A stretch of DNA of 64,000 nt. It comes from Epiperipatus broadwayi (lineage: Eukaryota > Onychophora > Udeonychophora > Euonychophora > Peripatidae). Within the stretch, counting starts at the first letter, position 1. Each line of letters begins with the position of its first letter. Of this stretch, positions 48,019 to 59,367 are shown piece by piece. A program made the translations under genes and the position numbers. The notes under the pieces were generated by a model. It did not search any database, was not told the DNA's origin, and was given only the letters and a program-made list of their open reading frames with translations. The stretch is from contig JAQFVV010000018.1 in NCBI GenBank assembly GCA_028023455.1, positions 8,910,679 through 8,974,678 of the forward strand, given 5' to 3'.

Positions 48019-49129
48019 GCTTGACTAGACTTGAGATTTTACAATCAAATAATGAGCATTAAACTATTCTCAGCTAAATAATAGAACGAATATAGGAGAC
48101 TATTAAAAATATTCACTATCTACCAATTGTCAAGAGTGTAATATTTTTGAAATATTATATTTAAAAGCTGTTTTATTTTTATAGACATACATTTTCTTCA
48201 TATCATAACCATTAATAGAGTTTGAATCTGATGTAATTTGGAATTTTTTTTACAGTAGCTAAAAATTTTCAAACAAATTTAGGATATTTCTTAAATAGCC
48301 AGAACATGACTAACCCAGTTAGCTATCTAATTATTGGTCAGCAAATGAATATTAAAAAAAAAAAATAATCTTAATAACTCTCACTGACCAATAATTGACA
48401 AATCTAGTGATAATTATTCTTCTTTGCAATTCTTTTTGGAAAGGTCTTATCCTACGAAGAACTAATTAAAATTGTTTTACCTAAATATCTTTGTTATGTG
48501 TATCCATGCATATAACCTTAATCCATTTGGCTAATTTTTCTTTTTGCTAGGTATCAAAATCATCTCCACTGAAATTCTTTAAACTTTGTAATAATATTAA
48601 GAATCTAACTTTGCATTTAAACACATTCTTTTTTTCCTAATTCCATCTTATTATCAGCCCATTTCTGTTATCTACAAACTTGAAGTTCAAATTTGACAAA
48701 AATTTCAAATCAAGCAGGTCTCACTGATAGGCATTGTGAAAAAGAATAAATTATTTATCAAATTATAAAAGTTACTGGTTAGTAAGACTTTGACTAGTTT
48801 TTGTTAAAACTCTTCACTGAGAATAGCTTGATAATCATCTTTATGACTAGCCTGCTTTAAAAAAATTCTAAATTTGATTGGATATCCTCTGCTATCTAAA
48901 AAAAAAAAGTCAATTTAATTTAGATTCAATACCTAAAATTTGGTCAAGACAGTATATTTATATAAATATTAGTATATACCTATTTTTCAAAGACAGATAT
49001 CCATTCATGTGTTTATATATATAAAAAATATAAATATTTGACTTTTCAAGGGTGAGAATATATACATATAGAAAGAAGATAGCAAGTATGTTTAGATCAT
49101 CAAATGTTATCTTATTGGCTAGCTCTTAT

Positions 49130-49870
49130 AGCGAGGATGAAAAGTGTTTTCAGAATATGTTGAATAAATTGAAGGAAGAATGTGTATAATATGAAATGAA
49201 GATTAATGTTGAAAAGACTAAGTGTTTATGGATAGGGAGGAATGCAAAAAGACTGTAAGTTGAAATCCCTGATAATAAAATTCAACAGTTAAAAAAATTT
49301 AGATATTTGAATAGTTGATTAAGTGAAAATGGAAGAAGTGAAGATAAAGTTAAAAGACGATAGCATTGGCAAAAGAGGCATTTATTAAGACAAAGGGAAT
49401 ACTTTGTGGATCATTGAAGATAGAATTAAGAAAAATATTAATTAAATGCTATGCAGAATATACTATTGTATGGGTATGAAATATAGACAATGAATAATAG
49501 AATTAGGAACAGATTGGAAACCTTTGAGATGTGGACATGGAGAAGAATGAAAAAAAATCAGTTGGATGAATAAAATAACAAATGAAAAAGTTTTGAAAAA
49601 AGTAAATGAAAAAAGAAGACTGATTGCAGAAATTAGAAAGAGAAACTGAATTGGATATATATTAAAAACAAAATATAGTTTAATGAGATATTTTGAAGGA
49701 AATGGTGAGTGGAAGCAAGGACAGACAAAAGACTGACATTGTTGGATGATATAAGAGATGTGAAGAGCTGAACAATGAAGAGAATGGAATGGGAAAATGG
49801 ATGAATTGATGATATGACTATTCTCTGGACCTGTCCATGGTGCAGAATACTATTGATGATGAATCCATTT
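49130..49870 (+). mobile_element. RTE-type LINE fragment 2 (reverse-transcriptase C-terminus, decayed)
   Basis: Frames give an RTE signature in order: INVEKTKCLWIG (49203), KKFRYLNS-I-ENG (49300), KRRIALAKEAFIKTKG (49355), YGYEI-TM (49468, W mutated to TAG) and LETFEMWTWRRM (49518), then NEKVLKKVNEKRRLI (49585). This is the C-terminal half of an RTE reverse transcriptase. Several stops and frameshifts. It ends near a TGATGATGA-rich 3' tail typical of RTE (about 49850). Confidence 0.75.
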
Positions 49871-49879
49871 ATTTGTCTT

Positions 49880-50709
49880 AATTAAGAAACTCAAAAATTT
49901 TACAGTAAATTAAAAAAAAAAAAAATAAGAATGATATTGATCTTGCTAAGAATCCCTAGTTTAGAAATTATTGAATTATTTTTATACAGGTTTATGAACT
50001 AAATGTAATAGAAAGCACGTTAAATGAACTTAGCCACTCCCTCTAAGATTGTTGTTTATTTTTAGCCTGAAGTCATAAAGATAATTTTTAACTTTATGTC
50101 ATATTAATTTGGAAATTAAGCATGCACCTTTAATTATTATTGTAGAGTGTTAGGCAATATGTGCTGTATTTTTTTCAACACTTAATTAAAGCCCAATTTA
50201 TATTAAAACCAATAAATTGAATATAAAGAGCGGATGGAAATAAACGGTAGTTTCACGACCTCAAATCTTTTTAACTTAACATTTATCTTTTTTTTAAAAA
50301 AAAAAAAAACCAGAAAATTAATCAGTCAATTGTTTAATTCACCAGTTGTCTAATTTCTACTTTTATAAAGAAAGAAATGACAATGAAGCAAGTTATAATG
50401 GTTTTAAATAACTGAACCACGTGATTGCACCCCCCTCCCCCGCTCCTTTCTTCTTTTTTTTTCAAACTAAGAGTTCGCGAGCAGAGATCAATGTTTGTTT
50501 ACGTTGAACAACATTAAAAAGCTACAGAGCTTCTATTGTTTTAATTTTGAATTTTAGTAAGGAAATAAAAATAATATAAACAGTTAACTAAAAATATATA
50601 TCTAGAAATCATAAATCAAACATTTCTAAATGTTTCTTTAAACAATTTTGTTATTCAAAATCTCAATTATGCAACATCATCAATTAGTAATACTACTACC
50701 TCAAAAAAG
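49880..50709. other. Intergenic; contains a CpG-containing, GC-richer island
   Basis: Mostly A+T-rich. The segment 50418-50520 stands out: CCACGTGATTG, a C/T-rich run CCCCCCTCCCCCGCTCC and TTCGCGAGCAG. It could be a promoter or 5' exon, possibly of the minus-strand F-box gene 4 kb downstream; that is inference. Confidence 0.35.
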
Positions 50710-51440
50710 GAGTTTGCTGTTAATTGAAAGGAGAACCTTTGATTCCTCTTGGAAACCTTAAAGGAACTGAGCAAGGCAGATTCCTAATGTTCACTCCATA
50801 CATTCTTGTCGTTGCGTGGTGAGTTTATTGGTTTTTTTCCTCTGAGTTTAAGATCAAGAAACACGATGGTCTAGATAAGGCAAAAATGAATGTGTGTGAA
50901 TGAAAAAAAAAATTTTAATAGATATTTACAATCATGACAGACAAAAGCAATGGGTATTGGTTGAAAGTGGAGGATGCTAAGAATCCCCTGATAGCAGACC
51001 CAGATTGTCACTTGATGACAACTTTTTATTTAGGTAGTTACAACTGCAGAAAATGAAAGATTCCAAGAACTGGAAGAATTGTCTCATATTAAACGGAACA
51101 TTATTGGAATTTGTGAAGTTAGAAGAAAAAGTGAAGAGACAATTAACAAAGTGACATGTACTCTATTACAAAGGCACAGATATTGGAAGAATAAATATTG
51201 TAGGATTCTTTATATATAAAAAGTAAAAGAACATTGTGGAGATTGATGGTGTATCAGATAGAGTGGCAAAATTAGTTATTCAACTTAATAGCAGATACCA
51301 AATGCAGATAATTCAGGTTTATGCTCCAACAAGTTCTGTGATAAAGTAGTAGATTTTTATATGGATATACAAAGGCTTTTGATCAGACTAAACAACATTT
51401 TAAAATTGTTATGGGAGACTTTAATGCTAGAATTTGTAAA
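50710..51440 (+). mobile_element. RTE-type LINE fragment 3 (5' part and endonuclease)
   Basis: Homologous to 13030-13780. The endonuclease reads IIGICEVRRK (51100), KLVIQLN-like (51270), QVYAPTS (51322) and VMGDFNAR (51408), the RTE counterparts of the catalytic endonuclease motifs. Several frameshifts and stops. It ends abruptly after the DFNAR motif. It lies 840 bp after fragment 2 but in the wrong order to be the same copy. Confidence 0.75.
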
Positions 51441-53371
51441 TTTTGGTTATGGTAGTGGAGTTTGCAGAAAAAGAAAAACCTGAATAAATAATATATTCAT
51501 ATATTGTAATGGTAAAGAGTGAAAGGGGTGAATATGTGAAGATGAGAAATCATCATCATCTCCATTGATAAATGAATAAAGAAAGAAAATGAATATGTAT
51601 AAATGAAATAAGAACATGAGAGCATGACAATCAGCACTGAACAAAACTATAAGTAATTATGACAACAAGTTGCATCACTATCAATGCTCTGGCCATAGAG
51701 TACCATGAGTTTATAGGCAATTTTCTTTTTAAAAAAATAAATTGCAGTGATTGAACTTTAAAGGTGATACCTTTGTGCCATTCAGAGAACTCTGAATATC
51801 CACCCATAAACAAACTCTCTCACATATATATAAACCAACCTTATTGCTTGAGCTAGTTTGGAAAGCAAGGATCCTAGGGACTGTGATTGTAAACAAGAAA
51901 AAATACCAACATATAATAATTTAAAGTTATCTTAGTATTAAATAAAATTACTGAGGTAACTGAAAACAATGATATATAAATTTATTAATTAGAAACAATA
52001 ACATCAAATTAAAGATCTGCTTAAAACTATAAATACATCATTCTGATTTTGATTAAAAATAAAAAAAAAAAATGTTATAACATATTAATTTACAGATATT
52101 TCAATGTTTACATGGCCCACACTTATATAAGCACATAAGTATGCCTGTATAATAATATAAAATTAATATATTTGAATTGTCAATAAATTAATTTTAAAAA
52201 TGAATTCATTTTAATAAGATATACATAATGACTGATTTTAACATATATGGGTACCCATGTAAATGTGTGCACACACTTGTGTTTATATTGAAGCAGTCAA
52301 TCTGATACTCAGATCGAGCTTCTCAGCCCACTCAGAATCTCCCACCAACAAACCATATTCAAACTCCACCCTTATGCATATATACACATTTATTAACTTT
52401 TTTTTTGCTTAATTATTAAAATAATAACTGGCATAGATATTTACTAACATCTTAATCTAAATATTTTAAATAAATAGATATTTTATATTATATTATTCGT
52501 ATATGCGTGAAATGGATACATAAATATATCATGGGTGAGAGGAGATTCATTGTAAAGTGTTTATAATATCAAAATATATTATAGTAATTTGTATTTTTAA
52601 AATTATATTAAATTTTACTACTTATTTTAGTAATGGCGGTCAGAAAAGAAAAGTTGATGCAATCCTGTCGAATATTCTCGAATGCAATTAAGTCAATTAA
52701 CCGGAAATCCATTAGTCCGAATTAAAATGTTATAATTTTATAAAAGTAATGTAAAATCCATTAGTGGAAATTTTACCCATTTCAAATTTGTTTTAAAATC
52801 TCAGATTATATTTTAAAACAATTGTTCGAGAAATTCTTAGCAGGATTGCATTGTCTTTAAAAACTTACAAGAACAAAGGAATGCATTTGGTCTGCAAAAT
52901 TGCAGATCGCCAAAATAGATAAATTGCCTTAAGTCATGTAGTTAAAAACATTCCAGAACAATTTCAAAATCATATAAATAATGCTGGATTTGAACACACC
53001 AAAAGAGCAAATAATTTGAGAAGACCAATGGCCAACCAAATCCATGCTTGTCATGCCTTTAACTCAATGTATTGTGAGTAGATCAACTTCACTTTTTTCG
53101 CCATTCCAGAATGCCATCTTTCCCCACACCACCACCCAGGATCCAGATACTCATGAACTGTTACTATGAACCTATCTACTAAATAATGAAAGTGCTATCT
53201 GCCCGACTAAATGAATAAAACTAATCTAGTCTACGAGAGACATTTTCAAATCAGCCAAGAATCACCATCAATAATGAACAAGGTAACAAATCCATGTTGC
53301 TGCTATAACTCATAAATTTACGTGTATAATTTCAATTTTAAATTGTATTCCTTGTTTAATCATTTCTTTAA
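51441..53371. other. A+T-rich intergenic DNA
   Basis: No gene recognised. An interval at about 52890-53300 is less A+T-rich (GCCAACCAAATCCATGC and beyond) with no usable frame. Confidence 0.5.
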
Positions 53372-54117
53372 CCTTTAAAGTGCTGATTATTTTATTGGCC
53401 GAATGAGGTAAAAGTTGAAACTTTTAATTGGTCAATTTAAAGTCAAGTGGCAATTCACAAACTCAAACATCAAAATATATTCATCTTTTAATATTATATT
53501 CACTTTAGTTTTGTTTGTAAAAAGTATATTAATAATTTGTCAGGTTATGAAAATGAACAAAAGTTTTTTCAAAAATAAATTATTATTTAAATATATAAAT
53601 TTTTGCTAGTGGAAAATGTAAAACAAAATCTTACCAATCAAAATGTTTTGCTAACAATGTGATTTTCTTTGCCAAGTTTAGTTGTAGAAAAAAGCAAATA
53701 ATTTTTGTTAAAAATCTTAACTATTTTTCCAAAATAATTTTATTTTTAGCATATTTTATCGAAATAATTTATAATTTATCAAAAAATACTGTTAAAATGG
53801 TCTAAAACATTTGTTTATCATTTTCAAAATAAAACAAAAACAGATCGTAACACTTTACTTTTTGTGGCCATTTTCTTTGTTGTCAAAATTTAATAGCCAA
53901 CCAGAGTTAAAAAGAGGCGTTATTTTTTTATTTGTTTGACGTATAAGGTCATTTTATTGATTTTTTACTTGTAAAATAATTCAAGAGAGGGCAGCATCTT
54001 ACAGAACTTTTTTTAATCTTTACAATGAGCCCAAAATCGTAATCGTAGTATGAAAAGTGATCGATTTAGAGTGATGTCAAGCCACTTCGCTTTTAAATGA
54101 ATCGGGCACGCAAAGTG
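53372..54117. mobile_element. piggyBac-like short element with TTAA duplication
   Basis: TTAA at 53368-53371 and 54118-54121. The inner termini are CCTTTAAAGTGCTGATT on the left and, complemented, CACTTTGCGTGCCCGATTC on the right, similar after the TTAA. TTAA target sites and CNCTTTGCGTGCC-like ends are typical of piggyBac elements. At 746 bp it has no transposase, so it is non-autonomous. The left end has diverged. Confidence 0.5.
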
Positions 54118-54121
54118 TTAA

Positions 54122-56286
54122 ATGTAGTGTAATCCTTATAGCTGATATTAAGATCAGCTAATTCATTATCAGCTAAAATAATTTGTAAACTCTTTACCTT
54201 CTTGTTAAAAATGTATTCCACTCTCTAAAACACTCTTGATATTTCTCCTATCACTGAACCTCTCATAAATAATTCTAACTTCTTATTTTACTTTTGTGCA
54301 GCAACAATATTTCATATTTTGATTATTATGTTTTATATTTTGTATTTTAAATAATATGCCAATAATTTTCTAAATTTGCAAGAATGTTTGCTGTCTTTTT
54401 TTTAAAATCCCCCCTTTCTTTTCATGGGGAGATCAGTTTAGTTTCTTTTATTTAAAACAAGTTTGTTGTTTCAATTACAGCGGACGCTTGCAAATTCGGG
54501 AAAAACAACTTAATTATATTATAGTGTGATTGCCGAAAAACAGAGTAGAAATCTGTTTTTCTCAGAAATGTTTTCATTTTTATCTAAAATAATAGGGCTA
54601 ATTCTAAAAGTTCAAATCTGTTTTAGGTGAAATTAAATCAATATTTTATTTTATGAAATCAATAACCACCACCTAACTCTTAGATATATAATGTTGTATA
54701 CTATATCATCAAAGCACTTAGAACTGAAGTTTCATGTTTGTTTAAAAGTTTGTGGGAAGTTTTATATATAAATTAATGTAACAGGGGAAGGGGATTTCTA
54801 TTTCAATATTTTGTCAGTTTATTAATAAATTTAAGCTCTCCTTTATTGTTTAGTATTCTAATCATACCATTATGCCGGGTATTCCATAATATATAGATAT
54901 TAATTAATTAAATCTTTTAAATATTTTATACATATGTTGTTTCAAGCATTGCATGCATACCGGCCTCCTCGTTCATTTATATATGTTTGTGCTTCACTCT
55001 ACCCGGGCATATCAGAAAAACCAAACCCTGTCTCATATCTCCAAGTCCAAGAACCAGGCTCTTAACCCCCTGGGGACTTATTTGGTCACTTGAGCTAGCT
55101 CTATATGGGATCGCTCTGGGAAAAGCCCAGCCTATTGCAACTCATAGCAGACTGTTCTTCATTTCATTAGCCGATTCTGCCAAAGTCTACAGACATATAT
55201 CAGTCTTTATTTCTTTCAATGAATTCTTCAGAAGCACCTTTTTGGATCTGTGACTGAATCACATAAGTATGCCACCATGCATGCACTGCCCTTTTGTTCT
55301 AGTTCCAAATAAAACCTATGAATATCCATAAGTCATAATGTTCTGATCCTACTAAGCATATTCTTCATGATATTTATTAATATTTTCATGTGTGCATCTT
55401 TTTACGACGCAATTATATATATCCTAAATTAACTCTCCCACCCACATTTGTTACTCAGCATAAGCTGAGATTTCTCCATTTATTAGTGATACTCATATTT
55501 CAATAATAAAATAATCTTTATAAAGTAAATTCGGTGAAGTGCTATATTTTCTTCTTTCTAGGGATGGATTTAAGATTCATTTACAAACTCAAATAGCGTT
55601 ATTAAAACTGTATTTGCAGATGTTATTGTTTATCGATTATTGGCTTATAAATCAGCCGCAATAAAAATAATAAAGTAATGAATCTATTTGCAACTTAAAT
55701 TATAAAAGTAAAGGTCATGTTATATAGTATAAAGAGGCCAGTGAAGTCTAACGGAGAAATATAATAACACACGTGTTTTATTTAAATTAATAAATCATAC
55801 ATATATTCTAACTTGCCAAATCATTGTTTCTTTTATTTAAAATGTCATATTTTGATTAATAAATTATGCTTGCTATGACTAGATGATCTCCTGCTACATG
55901 AAAGGTCATGATCTTTAAATGTATCAAACTTGTGTATTTTATACTAAAAGGTTTCACTAGTTCATTTCCAATTAGAGTCTCTTTGTATCTCCGCTTTGCG
56001 ATGGCAGCAGAGAGATAAATTAGATCAGTATCATCGGAATTGTTGCTCATATAAGTTGGTAGATCTGGAAAATAGGCAAATCGGGCAGGGTTCATGAGTG
56101 TCCTGACTTACGTATCTTGCACATAATTGGACTTGAGGTACTTTTGCCTAGCTGCTAGATCTTATTATATGAACAGAAATTTTTCAATAATTAATTTATT
56201 AAATCCATATATCTATATTATATTCTGACAAGACATAATTAACTCAAACATTGAAAATATACATAAAAGACACTGACATATATGTA
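54122..56286. other. Intergenic with a GC-richer unassigned segment
   Basis: Segment 54955-55330 has clearly higher G+C than its surroundings (GGCCTCCTCG, CTACCCGGGC, CTCTGGGAAAAGCCCAGCC). An 88-codon frame on the plus strand crosses it but I recognise no family. It could be an old repeat or an exon of a non-coding transcript. A minus-strand frame at 56095-55856 (79 codons) is also unassigned. Confidence 0.4.
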
Positions 56287-57034
56287 TACACCTTTACCCC
56301 CCTTAGCGATGGCAATTGGTTCTCCAAAACTCATCATTAAGCAAGAATATTGTATACAGAATACGAATTTATAATGGGAGTCTATGGGAAAAAATTGCTG
56401 TTCCTAAAGCTAAAAAATTACACTAACTTAGGAATAAAGTACATATTCATTAACACTTATTTTAAATGCAATCTGTTTTTCTTTTTAAACTTTTTTCTAA
56501 TTCAACATTCAGCATTTTAAAATGTTTTCTTTTGATTTGAAACCACTTGGGTATAAAAAAACATTTTTAATGAAGTTACAAAATCAATAACTATTTTTAC
56601 ATAATTACCAGGTGTTCTAAAAATAATATATAGTAATTAAGGAAGACACACACACAGTTTAGTGTTTTCCTGAAGGTTTGTGATGATGGTATTTTAGTTG
56701 TACTGTACCGTATTTATATATTGGACTATTTCATCATCTAATATAAGTGTTGAAATGTCTTTAGAAAAATTAATAATCCAAGTACTGTACATTATATATA
56801 AATAAAGTTTAATTTTTCTAAAGACATTCAACACTTATATGTACAGTATATAGTATTATAGATCCATTAATTATATATATTTTAAGTTTATACATTCTAC
56901 ATTTAAAAAAAAAAAATTTCCCGATCGTTATAATGAATAATCGATTGTAAATCGAAGTAGTGGGTACAAATTGATGATGATCGCTATTGTGAAATATCGC
57001 TAAGTAGCCAATCGCTAACTGAGGTTTAGGTGTA
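56287..57034. mobile_element. Short terminal-inverted-repeat element (Tigger/pogo-like?)
   Basis: The left end TACACCTTTACCCCCCTTAGCGATGG and the right end (complement TACACCTAAACCTCAGTTAGCGATTGG) are inverted repeats, and TTAGCGAT recurs just inside the right end. It contains a hairpin at 56742-56839. No transposase. The superfamily is a guess from the look of the ends. Confidence 0.5.
56742..56839. repeat. Hairpin inside the 56-57 kb element
   Basis: TATAAGTGTTGAAATGTCTT and beyond (56742-56771) is the complement of 56811-56839 with a one-base difference; the loop is about 39 bases. Confidence 0.7.
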
Positions 57035-58046
57035 CATGCATATTCTAATATAAAATAGCTAGCACAGAATTTTACATATTATCTTTTTACAAATCAAAGT
57101 TATTAGTACATTATTTTTTTAATTGTAAATAAAAGTTTCATAAAGAAAGCTTTATCTTTAACAGGTTTTGTTTCTTCATGTCCAATATTTAAGAAAGATT
57201 TCTGAGTTTACTTTTCTAATTCCAAAATAAAATCTTTTATTGTGAATGATAACTGAAATAAATCTTATGGAGACAAACTGGTTATTTATTCTTATTTTCT
57301 TCCCTTGTTTTCTTTTTAGTTGGATAATTTAGTGAAAAGTTATTTATTTTAAAACTTATAAATTAAATATTTAACTTTAACTGCAAAGTTAGGTTTTTGA
57401 AATAATGTCATTTGTAATAGATAATATATTCTATTCATTTGCTAATATCTGTTCATGAACTAAATTCATTTGCACTTCTTTTCATATAGATAAAACAAAA
57501 TATAGCACATAGCCTCACAGTAAACTGGTGTATTCTAATCATGTTGGTGATAAAACAGTAGACTGACTTCTTGACATTTTCAAGGTAAGTATACATTAGG
57601 TGAATGGTGGTGGTCAATTAGCTCCGTTGTCTCTATAATTTGATGATCTTTAGGCAGGCAAGCAGTCTAGTGCATACATATGGATTATGAACCAGAGCAA
57701 AGCCAACTCTTCCATGTAAATTTAAACTTGACCAAGACGAAACTAGCAGCAGCTTGCTTGCATTCTTTACCTGCCTTCCCTTTATAACTTGATAATACCC
57801 CTGCTTTTCTTTTAAACCTACTTTTTATAAATTATGGAGGAATTTGAAAACACAATAGTTTTTTTTTTTATCTTGATCAAAAAATAAGGTAATAACTCTT
57901 TCCAATTAACATTAATCAAAACCAATTTTTATCTAAAAATTTTCTTAATACTTCAAATAAAATCAGATTGCAGAATTTAAAATCAAAGTATACTATAATA
58001 ATTTTCATTTATTAAAAGTAATTTTAATCAAAAAAAAGAATTTTAC
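57035..58046. other. A+T-rich intergenic DNA
   Basis: Nothing recognised. The interval 57600-57790 is somewhat GC-richer (GCAGGCAAGCAGTC, AGCAGCAGCTTGC) without a coding frame. Confidence 0.5.
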
Positions 58047-58220
58047 TTAATCCAATTAATAGTAATAATAACAAGTCAGATGTCACATGACTTATATATA
58101 GCTTGCACTTACAAATATGTAAAATTAAGAGCGTGCTAATAGCTCTAAACAAGCTTTTTTTTTTTATTTATGATAAATGCTACTACAAGAGAAGGCATTC
58201 AAATCATTTTTATCTTGGAT

Positions 58221-58279
58221 TGTCCCCATCCCCAGACCGGTTTCGACCTATGGGTCTCTTCAGTGAGAAGTTGGAGTAT
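58221..58279 (-). ncRNA. Hammerhead ribozyme, left arm of E2 (minus strand)
   Basis: Mirror image of the right-arm motif. Minus-strand CTGAAGA at 58263-58257, stem II GACC-CATA-GGTC, GAAA at 58244-58241, CCGGTC with cleavage after the base at 58235. The inner part of stem I is identical to the right arm; the outer part pairs CTCC with GGGG. The core is intact, so a transcript of either strand carries one ribozyme and one antisense copy. Confidence 0.8.
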
Positions 58280-58423
58280 CTGAATTAAGTTCAGGCCCAT
58301 ATGATTATTTCAGTTGGAGAGCTGACTTTAAAGACATGTAGATGTCTAAAAGTTTCAGATCTTCTTCTAACAATTATCTTTTAGATAAATGCTTTGCTTG
58401 AGTTGGTTTTTTTAGATCTAATG

Positions 58424-58481
58424 TCCCAACTTCTCACTGAAGAGACCCATAGGTCGAAACCGGTCTGGGGATGGGGACAAT
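58424..58481 (+). ncRNA. Hammerhead ribozyme, right arm of E2
   Basis: CTGAAGA (58439-58445) fits CUGANGA. Stem II is GACC-CATA-GGTC, GAAA is at 58458-58461, and CCGGTC gives the self-complementary stem III ACCGGU and cleavage triplet GUC (C at 58467). Stem I: TTCTCA pairs with TGGGGA next to the core (with G-U pairs), then an AAC/TG internal loop, then TGTCCC with GGGACA. Every conserved core base is present and an internal loop in stem I faces the loop of stem II, as in fast natural hammerheads. Confidence 0.82.
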
Positions 58482-58590
58482 CCAAGATAAAAATGATTTG
58501 AATGCCTTCTCTTGTAGTAGCATTTATCATAAATAAAAAAAAAAAGCTTGTTTAGAGCTATTAGCACGCTCTTAATTTTAATCCAATTAA

Positions 58591-59324
58591 GAATATATAT
58601 GATAATTTTATAATTGTTATCTATTTTAAAAGGAAAACAAGTTTTAGTTTTTTTTTAATTATCAAAATCAGGATTAAATAAAATATGAAATAAACCTTTT
58701 TTTAATGCTCATTTAAAATATAATTATTTAACCATTAATGTGTAATTTTAATGCATATATTTTAAATATTTATAAAAAAATTTGAGTTCATTTTTAAATT
58801 TCCTTTCAACTTTACATATATATGCACACATACTCAATTATGTTGATGTATGATGTGAGACATTACCGTCTCATTTTGATAAGTGTTTGGCTACTAGTCA
58901 TGTCACTACTGACTGGACACCTACTAAGACTATTAACTCCTTTTCCCCTCTCTTTTGAGTTATGATTGAGAAATCTATTCATCTTTAATATCTATTAAAA
59001 GCTAACTTACTTTGTACAGATATTGCAGCACAAATATTATTTTTTTTCCCTATCCGAAATTGAATCATGAACTTTTATTTACCAACAACCTGAATAAATA
59101 AAATATAGATATATGTATAGCTGATAAATTTAGTTGAAAAATGAAATTAAAAATTCCTACAATGCAAGAATATATTTTTGTTTGTTGTTCCTAATCAGAA
59201 CTGCACATTTTATAAATATGTATGTAACATCTTTCACACCTTTGACATCTGTCTTATATAAATAAGATTTTTCTAAAATTATGAATGATATATGAATCGT
59301 GATGATGTTGAATGAACATACTGA
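58591..59324. other. A+T-rich spacer
   Basis: Segment 58855-58960 (GAGACATTACCGTCTC hairpin and following) is GC-richer; otherwise nothing recognised. Confidence 0.45.
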
Positions 59325-59367
59325 CTGAAGAAGGGATTTTTCTGAAATTAAAGCACTTTAGTACCAG
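59321..59367 (+). ncRNA. Candidate hammerhead ribozyme
   Basis: CTGAAGA (59325-59331), stem II AGGG-ATTT-TTCT (one A-U, one G-C, two G-U), GAAA (59344-59347), then a stem III of six pairs (ATTAAA with TTTAGT, loop GCAC) ending in cleavage triplet GTA (A at 59363). Stem I has CTG/CAG one position out from the core, with an A-C mismatch at the closing pair. The layout is right but stem I is short. Confidence 0.5.

Larger units (their letters stand above)
46226..49129. other. A+T-rich DNA, possible intron of the F-box gene
   Basis: No other exon could be identified. Holds a pair of tRNA-like segments at 47815-47870 and 47941-48018. The open frame at 47226-47426 shows no family signature. Confidence 0.45.
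58060..58577. mobile_element. Palindromic double-hammerhead element E2, Penelope-related
   Basis: Flanked by TTAATCCAATTAA at 58047-58059 and 58578-58590, a 13-bp direct repeat. Inverted arms run 58120-58275 and 58427-58580 around a spacer of about 150 bp homologous to that of E1. Each arm carries a complete hammerhead core, one per strand. There is no protein. Hammerheads with a GAAACCGGTC stem III are characteristic of Penelope-like retroelement terminal repeats, so this is best read as a non-autonomous, inverted-terminus relative mobilised in trans. Confidence 0.8.

Noticed and set aside
55856-56095. 79-codon minus-strand frame as a gene
   Set aside because: Reasonable composition, but no recognised motif and no clear splice or promoter context; left unassigned.
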